6,832 nt of DNA from positions 1 to 6,832 of the forward strand of contig CAMLNK010000220.1 of NCBI GenBank assembly GCA_946481035.1. The letters run 5' to 3'. A model generated the notes under the pieces. That model had not been told where the DNA came from. It worked only from the letters and a program-made list of their open reading frames with translations, and did no database searches. The position numbers and the translations under genes are program-made. The DNA comes from an uncultured Dyadobacter sp. (lineage in GTDB: Bacteria; Bacteroidota; Bacteroidia; Cytophagales; Spirosomataceae). This document shows, one piece after another, positions 1 to 6,820 of the stretch (positions within the stretch are counted from its first letter, which is position 1; each line of letters begins with the position of its first letter).

Positions 1-1851
1 AGCATCTTGCGTGAGGCTATTCTGATTAATGTCATTCAAAACAGCCTGCTGAAAACTGGTAATGGAATTGGCCAGCCAGGCATTCTCGAAAATGCCCTGC
101 GACATCACCGGCAGCCCTCCTACCCGCTTCACACCACCGCTGTTGACATTGCTATAAGCCTCGAAAATACTCGGAAAGCGGTAGCCGGTCTGGAACGACA
201 CACGAATATTATGGTCATGCACCGGGCTGTAAACAGCCGATAACCTCGGATTGAACGTCGTTTTGAAATAGTCGTTCTTATCTGCCCGCAGGATCACGCC
301 CAGCCGCAGCTTCTTTTGAAACAAGTCTTTATTCAGCGAAACAAATCCGCCGGTTTTGCCATAGGTAATGTTCCTGCCGTCTTTCCCAGGCTCCGGGTTC
401 ACGAAATAATTGCCGTCGGGCACAATGATATAGGTCCGGTGATCGGCGCCGAGGAGAATATCCAGGTCGTATTTGTCTTTCCAGGCTTTGAGGTATTTCT
501 CGGTGAGGCTTACCTGCGCTTCGGCATGCACAAAATCCGCTTTCACGCGCAAAGCCGCGCCCACGTCCCAGTTATTAATGTCCTGCAATTTTTGGAGTTG
601 GGCATTAAAACGATCGGTACCGGGCAGGTATCTCCCTGCATCAGCCGCTGCACGGGCCTGCCGCATGGCATCGGCTACTGCGGCCCCGCCGGTGATGGCG
701 CTGTTGAAGCCCTTGGTGAAATCGGCGTACCAGTCGTTGTCGGACTTGTAGCTGCGGTCCATATTCTCGGCCATCGATCGCAGGTTGTAGGAGCGGCCTG
801 TGTTTTCTGAATTGACATACAACCTCGCCTGCACCGAAGCCGATTGATACTGGATACCGTGCTGCTGTACGAAGTAATTTTCGAGGCGAAACCGGTTGGC
901 GCGCTGGTATACATTGTCCAGCAAGCCGAAATGGTAGGTATAAGTCAGCATGGCGCCGGGTGCTACTTTATAGTAAAGGCCAACATCGCCCTTCAAATTC
1001 TGCAAATCATAATCCACCACCTCCGCTTCCTGGTACCCGGTGCGGCTCACCACGTAGCGCTTGCCTCCCAGGGTAATGGTTTTCCGGTTGGAACTCTCAT
1101 TGCCATATTTATTCACAGGGTCGCTGGCCGGGTTATCCGCGCCAAAAAGCTGCGTGCTGCTGTTCGCATTACCATTCAGTTCAGTCTGATCGGACGCGAT
1201 CCAGTCGTAACCCTTCGTAAATGCGCCGTTGATTTTAAATGCAAATTTTGGGGCGATGATTTTGGCAAAACGGATCGTCGTTTCTGTAAACGGCTTTGCC
1301 TTGCTATGGCTATCGTTCAGGTGGTTGACTGCCGTTTTCTGCTGCACCGAGAAACCTTCCGAATTGAAGGGATTTTTGGTAAAAAAGTTCGCGACGCCGT
1401 TCACGGTATTCATGCCGTACAATGCGGACGCCGTGCCCGGAAGTATCTCAACACTGGCAATATCGAGGTCGGTCGGCCCGAGCGAGTTCCCGATCGCACC
1501 GCCGATATGCGGCGACTGCACGTCCATGCCATCGGTCAGCTGCGCAAAACGCACATTGGTTGTATTCGAAAACCCTCTCGCATTCAAAACCTTGAACCCC
1601 AGGGAAGGTGTAATCATATGCACGCCCTGCACATTTTCCAGCCCATCAAAAAACGACAATGCCGGAGACGTTGCAATCGCTTTGGCACTCACCTTCTGCA
1701 CACTTACCGGCGACACGAGAATGCTTTCGATCACCCGCGAGGCCGTCACCACCACCTCATCGAGCGCACGCGCTTTGAGGGTATCAGGCTGGCTTTGAGC
1801 CACACCCACTACGGGCATTGTCAACAGGATTGCTGTAAAAATTCTCTGCAT
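1..1851 (-). CDS. TonB-dependent outer-membrane receptor, C-terminus beyond left edge
   Basis: Active-transport receptor of the outer membrane, expected to import a scarce ligand (iron chelate, vitamin or glycan; the substrate cannot be told) using energy from TonB-ExbBD. Read on the minus strand from the ATG at 1851, the frame stays open for 617 codons to the window edge. Residues 1-19 form a signal peptide (MQRIFTAILLTMPVVGVAQ). A TonB-box-like segment, DEVVVTASR, is at 31-39. A plug domain follows at about 44-160, with LNARGF, the LTDGMDV stretch and VEILPGTASALYGMNTVNGV. The rest is beta-barrel, with late-barrel signatures FNPRLSAVYSP and TGYRFPSIFEAY near residue 550. The mature N-terminus goes almost directly into the TonB box, so the carboxypeptidase-regulatory-like extension common in SusC-type receptors is absent. 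No SusD-like partner is visible. By comparison with the family, roughly 200-300 C-terminal residues are probably missing. Family call is firm; substrate unknown. Confidence 0.95.
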   Translation of the reverse strand, partial: MQRIFTAILLTMPVVGVAQSQPDTLKARALDEVVVTASRVIESILVSPVSVQKVSAKAIATSPALSFFDGLENVQGVHMITPSLGFKVLNARGFSNTTNVRFAQLTDGMDVQSPHIGGAIGNSLGPTDLDIASVEILPGTASALYGMNTVNGVANFFTKNPFNSEGFSVQQKTAVNHLNDSHSKAKPFTETTIRFAKIIAPKFAFKINGAFTKGYDWIASDQTELNGNANSSTQLFGADNPASDPVNKYGNESSNRKTITLGGKRYVVSRTGYQEAEVVDYDLQNLKGDVGLYYKVAPGAMLTYTYHFGLLDNVYQRANRFRLENYFVQQHGIQYQSASVQARLYVNSENTGRSYNLRSMAENMDRSYKSDNDWYADFTKGFNSAITGGAAVADAMRQARAAADAGRYLPGTDRFNAQLQKLQDINNWDVGAALRVKADFVHAEAQVSLTEKYLKAWKDKYDLDILLGADHRTYIIVPDGNYFVNPEPGKDGRNITYGKTGGFVSLNKDLFQKKLRLGVILRADKNDYFKTTFNPRLSAVYSPVHDHNIRVSFQTGYRFPSIFEAYSNVNSGGVKRVGGLPVMSQGIFENAWLANSITSFQQAVLNDINQNSLTQDA

Positions 1852-1888
1852 ACTTTCGATACACCGTTATATCCAATTGGAAATATCG

Positions 1889-1919
1889 CAAAGTAAAAGA
1901 AAAAGTGCTTGACACCCAA
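1889..1919 (-). promoter_or_regulatory. Putative Bacteroidota-type promoter of the TonB receptor gene
   Basis: On the minus strand a TTG (1917-1919) is followed, after 20 bp, by TTACTTTG (1889-1896). This matches five of the six fixed bases of the Bacteroidota sigma-A -7 element TAnnTTTG, with -33 TTG spacing that is normal for the phylum. The -7 element lies 37 bp upstream of the receptor ATG, implying a leader of about 30 nt. No Shine-Dalgarno sequence precedes the ATG, as is usual in this phylum. This is a consensus match only. Confidence 0.4.
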
Positions 1920-2042
1920 TGCACGCAGCAGCTCATTTTTTGTAAAGTTCAAGTGGTGATCAGGTATCGTTAAGTTTGGTCAGATGTGGTCGTTGAAATT
2001 TTTCAAACAATATTTGACAACTTCTGACAATACATGGCTATC

Positions 2043-2076
2043 CAATCATTCAATCATTCAATCATTCAAAATTCAC
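2043..2076 (-). repeat. Tandem octamer repeat immediately 3' of the KTSC gene
   Basis: On the plus strand CAATCATT occurs three times in perfect tandem (2043-2066), followed by a degenerate unit and CACTCATT, which runs into the stop codon of the KTSC gene (TGA on the minus strand, 2079-2077). On the gene's own strand the array reads as GAATGATT units. It begins with a 20-nt stretch (2073-2054) identical to the start of the array after the antiporter gene at 6733-6752. There is no spacer structure and no adjacent mobile-element gene. Function unknown; a dispersed 3'-end repeat is the simplest description. Confidence 0.85.
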
Positions 2077-2274
2077 TCATTCCACCTTCTCAAACTCAAA
2101 GTTCCCCTTGATGTGCTTGTTCAAAAACGTCCCCTTCGAGCCAGAGGTCTTCATGGCCTGGTACACTTCCCAGGGGACGTTTTTGTAGTCATACACCATC
2201 CCCGAAACATACACAATGCGCAATGTTTCTGTCTCCTCGTTGTAGATCATTTTGGAAACGACGCTGGATGGCAT
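2077..2274 (-). CDS. Small KTSC-domain protein
   Basis: A 65-residue protein made up almost entirely of one KTSC domain. That short domain occurs alone in many bacterial proteins and at the C-terminus of some lysyl-tRNA synthetases. Its function is not established; RNA binding has been suggested. Visible family features are the MPSSVVSKMIYNEETETLRI N-terminal strand pair, the central Y-x-Y motif (Y28-D29-Y30) in the segment VSGMVYDYKNVP, and the later SKGTFLNKHIKGNF segment. There is no signal peptide or membrane segment, so it should be cytoplasmic. The start lies 8 bp downstream of the SYLF gene stop on the same strand, so the two are probably co-transcribed. The stop codon lies inside the edge of an octamer repeat array. 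Domain assignment is confident; the role is not known. Confidence 0.88.
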   Translation of the reverse strand: MPSSVVSKMIYNEETETLRIVYVSGMVYDYKNVPWEVYQAMKTSGSKGTFLNKHIKGNFEFEKVE

Positions 2275-2282
2275 AGCTGGTT

Positions 2283-2960
2283 TTAATTGAAATCATCCAA
2301 TGTCTCGCGCAGCTGATCCACTGCCTTGGATGAGATGTTCGACTCCGTAAAAATCGATTGGACGGTGGCTTTGCTGCCGTAGAGACCGGTATTTGCACGC
2401 ACATCGACGTCGAGCATGGCTCCGTTCACGGTCACGCCGGCAAACAAGCCTTTGGCGCGTGAGTAGGAATACACTTCTGCTTCGAGTTTATAATCCGTTG
2501 TAGCCGAGGCATTTTTACTTACCGGACCGGCTGCTACCGACACGTCGCCGCCGAGGGTATAGTCGCCTTTTTCGATATTCATGAGTGATTTTTCACTTTT
2601 GAATACCAATACCAGGTCCACCGCCTGTACACCTATCTGTGCCCCTACGCTGCCGCCCGTGATAGTTACAAACACCGGGTCGCTCCATTCGCCATTCTCC
2701 CGTTTGATCATCGCAAGGCCCTTGCCATGCTTCCCGCCGACGATCAGTCCGCCGTTGATCATCCTCGGGATGATGATGATGCCTTTGGAAGCTTCCAGCA
2801 GCTGTGCGGGGATTTGCATTCCGTTGAAATCACTCAGTACCGCGGTGGCGGCGTTTATCTTTTCTTCTTCTTTATTCTGCGCGAAAGAAGGGGCTGAAAC
2901 GGCCAGTCCGATCAGAAGGAGGGCCTGCATTTTCCAAGTTTTCAAATTGTTGAGGAACAT
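2283..2960 (-). CDS. Exported SYLF (Ysc84-like) domain protein
   Basis: A 225-residue protein with an N-terminal signal peptide: basic n-region K7/K10, hydrophobic core LLLIGLAVSAPSFA, likely cleavage after A27. It should act in the periplasm or envelope. Residues about 35-215 form a SYLF domain, the lipid-binding module of eukaryotic Ysc84/SH3YL1 and of bacterial envelope proteins. Recognisable segments are SKGIIIIPRMINGGLIVGG (58-76), the W92-S-D-P loop, TGGSVGAQIGVQAVDLVLVF (101-120), the GGDVSVAAGPV segment and SYSRAKGLFAGV (165-176). The lipid role is known for eukaryotic members; for bacterial ones the job is poorly defined. A second in-frame ATG at 2930 (residue 11) would also leave a complete signal peptide, so the start is uncertain by ten residues. 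It is the first gene of a probable two-gene unit with the KTSC gene and is divergent from dps. No good promoter consensus was found upstream. Confidence 0.92.
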   Translation of the reverse strand: MFLNNLKTWKMQALLLIGLAVSAPSFAQNKEEEKINAATAVLSDFNGMQIPAQLLEASKGIIIIPRMINGGLIVGGKHGKGLAMIKRENGEWSDPVFVTITGGSVGAQIGVQAVDLVLVFKSEKSLMNIEKGDYTLGGDVSVAAGPVSKNASATTDYKLEAEVYSYSRAKGLFAGVTVNGAMLDVDVRANTGLYGSKATVQSIFTESNISSKAVDQLRETLDDFN

Positions 2961-3000
2961 AAATTATTGGGATTAATGGGTATAAAAAAGTACTTCAAGG

Positions 3001-3072
3001 ATCGTGCCCGGCGGTGTCAAAAACTGCATTCCGACAACAGGAACCGGCCTTCTGACATCAATCGGGCACTAT
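3001..3072. repeat. Imperfect inverted repeat in the SYLF/dps divergent gap
   Basis: The left arm at 3001-3019 (ATCGTGCCCGGCGGTGTCA) and right arm at 3053-3072 (TGACATCAATCGGGCACTAT) are imperfect reverse complements. About 15 of 19 positions match with a one-base bulge, including the perfect cores GTGCCCG/CGGGCAC and TGTCA/TGACA. The 33-nt interval is long for a simple hairpin. It lies 41-112 bp upstream of the SYLF start and 100-171 bp upstream of the preferred dps start. It could be paired operator half-sites for the divergent genes, or chance. Confidence 0.4.
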
Positions 3073-3171
3073 CCGCAACTTTTAACGCAGTACCTGCCTG
3101 TTTCTGATTCGTTGGTACGATTTTGATGACATTTTTACATGAAACAATGTCAACCCCCAATCCTATTTATT

Positions 3172-3651
3172 ATGGATGCCAAAGCAATCAGCCTGAGCGA
3201 AACCGACGTGAAACCCGTTGTGGATCTGCTGAATGACTACCTCGCCAACTATCACATTCACTACCAAAAACTGAGAGGCTGTCATTGGAACATCAAAGGA
3301 CAAAACTTTTTTACCCTGCACGTGAAATTTGAGGAATTGTATACCAACGCGCAGGAAACGATCGACGAGATCGCAGAACGTGTACTAACCCTGGGCAAGC
3401 CGCCACACAGCCGTTTTGCGGATTATATCAATGAATCGGAGATCAAAGAGATCAATACCATCGGCATGAAAGACCTGGATATGGTAGACGCCGTTCTCGA
3501 CGACTTTGCCAAGCTCATCAGCCTCGAACGGGAGCTGCTCACAGCCACCGAGGAAGCCGGCGACGACGGTACCAACGACATGGTGAACCGTTTCATGCAA
3601 TTCAAGGAAAAGAATACCTGGATGCTGCGTTCGTTCGCCGGAAAGAAATAA
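3172..3651 (+). CDS. dps: Dps family DNA-protecting ferroxidase / ferritin-like protein
   Basis: Dps forms a dodecameric shell that oxidises Fe(II) with hydrogen peroxide and stores the iron, protecting DNA during starvation and oxidative stress; it is cytoplasmic. The 159-residue product is a typical Dps length. It keeps the inter-subunit ferroxidase residues with the E. coli spacing: H38 (GCHWN), H50 (TLHVKFEE), D65 and E69 (TIDEIAERV), plus E54. No long lysine-rich N-terminal tail is present, so direct DNA binding of the E. coli kind is not evident. An upstream in-frame ATG at 3139 would add 11 residues (MKQCQPPILFI). I prefer 3172 because the MDAK start matches where related proteins begin; neither ATG has a Shine-Dalgarno sequence. 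It is transcribed divergently from the SYLF gene and closed by a strong terminator, so it is likely monocistronic. No OxyR or other operator could be identified confidently. Confidence 0.95.
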   Translation: MDAKAISLSETDVKPVVDLLNDYLANYHIHYQKLRGCHWNIKGQNFFTLHVKFEELYTNAQETIDEIAERVLTLGKPPHSRFADYINESEIKEINTIGMKDLDMVDAVLDDFAKLISLERELLTATEEAGDDGTNDMVNRFMQFKEKNTWMLRSFAGKK

Positions 3652-3673
3652 ATGAAACCTATGCACACCCGGG

Positions 3674-3705
3674 GCCGCGCTTTCCATTGAAGCGCGGCTT
3701 TTTTT
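3674..3705 (+). terminator. Rho-independent terminator after dps
   Basis: A perfect 9-bp stem, GCCGCGCTT (3674-3682) paired with AAGCGCGGC (3690-3698), encloses a 7-nt loop (TCCATTG) and is followed directly by seven T residues (3699-3705). It starts 22 bp after the dps stop codon. It should separate dps from the P450 gene 65 bp further on, implying that the P450 gene has its own promoter in 3706-3770; I could not match one there. Confidence 0.93.
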
Positions 3706-3770
3706 CGATCTTCTCTCTCCTATTTGCGCTGGAATGGCTTACTTGCGTCGATTCCCGTTAACATTATCGT

Positions 3771-5096
3771 ATGCGTCCCATTCCCGAATTCAAAATCGGC
3801 CCTATTCCGTTGCTTTCAGCGATTCGTTTTGCCCGCGATCCGCTCCGTTTTCTCCGGCAGGGCTTCGACGAATGTGGCGATACGTTCAAAATCCGGCTGT
3901 TCCGGGAATTTATTGTCACGCGTGACCCGGCTTTTTTCCGGCATGTGCTGCAACAGCACCATAAAAATTTCAAGAAGGGGAATTCGGTCAAAATGCTCCG
4001 GCCCGTTCTGGGCAATGGGCTGGTAATCAGCGACGGCGATTTTTGGTTAAGGCAAAGAAGGCTCGTACAGCCCGCATTTCACCGCGAGCGCCTGCTCGAA
4101 CTGTTTCTCACGATGGGCGAGCTAACGGCTGCATTCATTGAAGAAATGGAACAATTCCGAGGCAAAGCGGCCATTGATATCGATGCCAAAATGATGGGTA
4201 TTACCTCGGATATCGCGTTGAAAACGTTGTTCGGGAATATGAATACCGAGGATAAGGAGCAGATTTACCAGCAGGTGAGCCGCACACAGACTTACCTCGT
4301 CACGCGGGTGCGCAAGCCGTACCGCCTGCCGCTGATGGCTATCAATGGCGAAGACCGCCGCTTTAAATCCGACCTGGCATATTTCAACAGCCTGGTTTAC
4401 GACTTTATACGCAAGCGCCGCCAGTCCGGCGAGACGCCCAACGACTTACTCCAACTCCTGCTCGACAGCACCGACGAGGAAACCGGCGAGCAAATGAACG
4501 ACGAGCAGATTCGCGACGAGGCCATTACCATGTTTGCCGCCGGCCACGAAACTTCCGCCACCGGCCTGAGCTGGCTGCTTTGGGAGCTTTCTGTACAACC
4601 GGAGATCGTTGCGCGAATCCGAAAGGAGAGTGAGATATTTGACATTGTTCCCGGTTTCGAACAACTCATTCAAATGCCTTACACCCGGCAGGTTGTGGAA
4701 GAAGGCCTCCGCCTGTACCCGCCCGCGTGGACGATGACGCGCGAAAGCACGGTCGACCAGGAGATCGAAGGTTTTGGTATTCCAAAAGGGAGTTCGGTAT
4801 TCATGTCGATCTTCGAGCTGCACCGGAACCCGAATCTTTGGGCGGACCCGGCCGTATTCAATCCTGAAAATTTCCAGGCGGAAGCCGTCAAAAACCGCGC
4901 AAAATTCAACTACCTGCCATTCGGCGCCGGGCCGCGGATCTGCATCGGGCAGCAGTTTGCATTGATGGAAATGCAGCTCGTACTGGCCGCGCTCGTAAAA
5001 CGCTTCAACTTTGTTCGCCAGGCGGGCGCGAGCGTGGGAATGCACCCTCAGATTGTTCTAAAATCGACGAACGGTATTAAATTGTACGTCCGATAA
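3771..5096 (+). CDS. Cytochrome P450 monooxygenase, soluble
   Basis: Heme-thiolate monooxygenase that inserts one oxygen atom from O2 into an organic substrate using electrons from separate redox partners. The 441-residue length is normal for a stand-alone bacterial P450. All core motifs are intact: C-helix W92-x-x-x-R96; I-helix AAGHETS (256-262) with the oxygen-activating E260-T261; K-helix E311-x-x-R314; the PENF meander (365-368), where the usual PERF arginine is Asn; and the heme loop FGAGPRICIG (384-393) with Cys391 as iron ligand. There is no N-terminal anchor, so it should be cytosolic. The AGHETS and heme-loop sequences and the SDGDFWLRQRRLVQPAFH segment resemble the CYP102/CYP4-like group, often fatty-acid or lipid hydroxylases, but the substrate cannot be deduced. 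No ferredoxin or reductase gene is in the window. The antiporter gene begins 20 bp downstream on the same strand. The start follows the terminator of dps and fits the usual distance to the first conserved segment. Confidence 0.96.
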   Translation: MRPIPEFKIGPIPLLSAIRFARDPLRFLRQGFDECGDTFKIRLFREFIVTRDPAFFRHVLQQHHKNFKKGNSVKMLRPVLGNGLVISDGDFWLRQRRLVQPAFHRERLLELFLTMGELTAAFIEEMEQFRGKAAIDIDAKMMGITSDIALKTLFGNMNTEDKEQIYQQVSRTQTYLVTRVRKPYRLPLMAINGEDRRFKSDLAYFNSLVYDFIRKRRQSGETPNDLLQLLLDSTDEETGEQMNDEQIRDEAITMFAAGHETSATGLSWLLWELSVQPEIVARIRKESEIFDIVPGFEQLIQMPYTRQVVEEGLRLYPPAWTMTRESTVDQEIEGFGIPKGSSVFMSIFELHRNPNLWADPAVFNPENFQAEAVKNRAKFNYLPFGAGPRICIGQQFALMEMQLVLAALVKRFNFVRQAGASVGMHPQIVLKSTNGIKLYVR

Positions 5097-5116
5097 TTCG
5101 ATACTGAATCCATTTT

Positions 5117-6730
5117 ATGCACGAATCCATTATCCTCTACCTGTCACTTGTGTTGGTGATCATGTTCCTGGTCATGCTGGCGCAAAAGATCAAAATCGCC
5201 TACCCGATCGTGCTCGTACTGGGCGGGCTGGTACTAAGCCTTGTCCCCGGCCTGCCGTCGGTAGAGATCGACCCGCAACTGATATTTCTGATATTCCTGC
5301 CTCCGCTGCTCTATGAAGCTGCCTGGCAGACGTCCTGGAAAGATTTCTGGAAATGGCGGCGCGTGATCGGCTCGTTCGCATTCATTATCGTGATTCTCAC
5401 CTCCTGCGTGATCGCGTACGTATCGCAGGCGGTCATACCCGGCTTCACGCTCGCGCTGGGCTTCCTGCTGGGCGGCATCATTTCGCCGCCCGATGCGGTG
5501 GCCACTACCTCTATTCTGCAAAATGTAAAAGTCCCCAAGCGCATCATCATCATTGCCGAAGGAGAAAGCCTGCTCAACGACGCCTCCTCGCTGATCGTCT
5601 TCCGTTTCGCATTGGTAGCAGTGGCTTCCGGCAAGTTCGTGCTTGCCGACGCGATCGGCAACTTTTTCCTGGTCATTATCATGGGATTCGCCGTCGGGCT
5701 CGGTATCGCGCTTATTTTCTACGCTATTTTGCGCTGGTTACCTACCACGCCGAGCATCGATACCATCCTCACATTCGTAGCACCCTATGCAATGTATATC
5801 GCGGCGGAAGAATTCCACTTTTCGGGTGTGATCGCCGTGGTTACCGGCGGGCTGTTCCTGTCGCGCAACCAGCACAGCATTCTGAGCCATTTGAGCCGCA
5901 TTCAGGGCATTAATGTCTGGTCTACCGTAGGGTTTGTCCTGAACGGGATCGTGTTTATGCTTATCGGGCTCGAACTACCGGTGATCATCCAGGGCTTCGG
6001 GGAAGCTTCGCTGGGGCAGGCGATCAAATACGGACTGATCATTTCGGCAGTCGTGATCGTCACCCGCATTGCAAGTACCCTGGGCGCCTCCATTTTCACC
6101 GTATTTATTAGCCGCTACATCAAAACGGCCGACAACAGCCCCGGCATCCGCATGCCATTTATATTTGGCTGGGCGGGCATGCGCGGGGTGGTCTCCCTCG
6201 CCTCGGCGCTGTCTATCCCGTTGCTGCTCAACAATGGACAACCCTTCCCGGAGCGGAATATGATCCTCTTCATCACATTCGTTGTGATATTAGTAACGCT
6301 TGTTTTCCAGGGACTTACCCTACCGGCACTCGTGCGGCTGATGAAGTTGGAAGAAAGGGATTATTCGGTTCCGGCACAGGAGCAGGACGTTATTATCCGC
6401 CGTAAACTTTCAATGGCGTCGCTGGATATGATCAATACAAAATACGCCAGGGAAGTCGAGGGCAATGAACTGCTGCGGAGCCTGAAATCCAAGCTGGAAA
6501 GCGACATAGGTTTCCTCGAACATGTCCGCGATTCGGAGGTCGGCGAGGAAGGCCATGCCTATATCGGCCGCTTCCAGGAAATCAACAAAGAACTACTCGA
6601 ACACAAACGGCAGATTCTGCACCAGTTCAACAAGAAAGAAACCTACGAAGAAGAAATCATCCGCCAACACCTGGCACAGCTGGATTTAGAGGAAGAGAAG
6701 GTACGGCAGCAGTTTCTGCATATTGAGTAA
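5117..6730 (+). CDS. CPA1-family Na+/H+ antiporter
   Basis: Inner-membrane cation/proton exchanger of the monovalent cation:proton antiporter-1 family (NhaP/NHE-like), serving pH and sodium homeostasis. Residues 1 to about 404 are strongly hydrophobic and compatible with about 12 membrane helices. Family signatures are GGIISPPDAVATT (119-131) with D126 in the unwound helix, AEGESLLNDASSL (147-159) with the ion-site pair N154-D155, and GWAGMRGVVSLA (351-362) with R356, all intact. The tail from about 411 to 537 is cytoplasmic, highly charged and predicted by eye to be helical or coiled coil (for example residues 475-537, rich in E, K and Q); such tails are often regulatory in this family. Length is normal for bacterial CPA1 proteins with a C-terminal tail. 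It follows the P450 gene by 20 bp and is probably co-transcribed with it. Whether the ion is Na+, K+ or Li+ cannot be read from sequence. Confidence 0.95.
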   Translation: MHESIILYLSLVLVIMFLVMLAQKIKIAYPIVLVLGGLVLSLVPGLPSVEIDPQLIFLIFLPPLLYEAAWQTSWKDFWKWRRVIGSFAFIIVILTSCVIAYVSQAVIPGFTLALGFLLGGIISPPDAVATTSILQNVKVPKRIIIIAEGESLLNDASSLIVFRFALVAVASGKFVLADAIGNFFLVIIMGFAVGLGIALIFYAILRWLPTTPSIDTILTFVAPYAMYIAAEEFHFSGVIAVVTGGLFLSRNQHSILSHLSRIQGINVWSTVGFVLNGIVFMLIGLELPVIIQGFGEASLGQAIKYGLIISAVVIVTRIASTLGASIFTVFISRYIKTADNSPGIRMPFIFGWAGMRGVVSLASALSIPLLLNNGQPFPERNMILFITFVVILVTLVFQGLTLPALVRLMKLEERDYSVPAQEQDVIIRRKLSMASLDMINTKYAREVEGNELLRSLKSKLESDIGFLEHVRDSEVGEEGHAYIGRFQEINKELLEHKRQILHQFNKKETYEEEIIRQHLAQLDLEEEKVRQQFLHIE

Positions 6731-6732
6731 TT

Positions 6733-6820
6733 AATTTTGAATGATTGAATGACTGAATGACCGAATATTACATTCAATCATTCAATCATTCAGTCATTCA
6801 ATCATTCACTCATTCACTCA
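6733..6820. repeat. Octamer repeat array forming a long inverted repeat after the antiporter gene
   Basis: Starting 2 nt after the antiporter stop, GAATGATT-like units run rightwards (left arm 6738-6766). After a 13-nt interval come reverse-complement ATTCAATC, ATTCAGTC and ATTCACTC units (6780-6820). Arms 6738-6766 and 6780-6808 pair over 29 positions with only two mismatches (6761-6762 against 6784-6785); shifted registers of 8 bp also pair. The first 20 nt (6733-6752) are identical to the array after the KTSC gene. The transcript could form a stable hairpin that helps termination or 3'-end stability, although no T-tract follows at once. Function unknown. Confidence 0.85.

Noticed and set aside
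844..1896. 350-codon plus-strand open frame, plus the smaller plus-strand frames at 316-810 and 1229-1798
   Set aside because: They lie antisense to the TonB receptor, whose minus-strand frame is open across the whole stretch and has clear family motifs. Their predicted proteins are rich in H, R and C and have no recognisable domain.
2581..2976. 131-codon plus-strand open frame over the SYLF gene
   Set aside because: Antisense shadow; the SYLF protein on the minus strand has a signal peptide and full domain.
3706..3770. Promoter for the P450 gene
   Set aside because: One is expected because of the upstream terminator, but no TTG / TAnnTTTG pair with acceptable spacing could be found, so none is listed.
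4446..5045. 199-codon minus-strand open frame inside the P450 gene
   Set aside because: It is a mirror of the P450 coding frame, a common effect of GC-rich third positions; no domain is recognisable and the P450 motifs on the other strand are intact.
5353..5913. 186-codon plus-strand frame inside the antiporter gene
   Set aside because: Out-of-frame reading of the antiporter gene, giving an arginine- and histidine-rich protein without family features.
6733..6820. CRISPR array or IS terminal inverted repeats
   Set aside because: The repeat unit is 8 bp with no unique spacers, and there is no cas gene, transposase or target-site duplication nearby.
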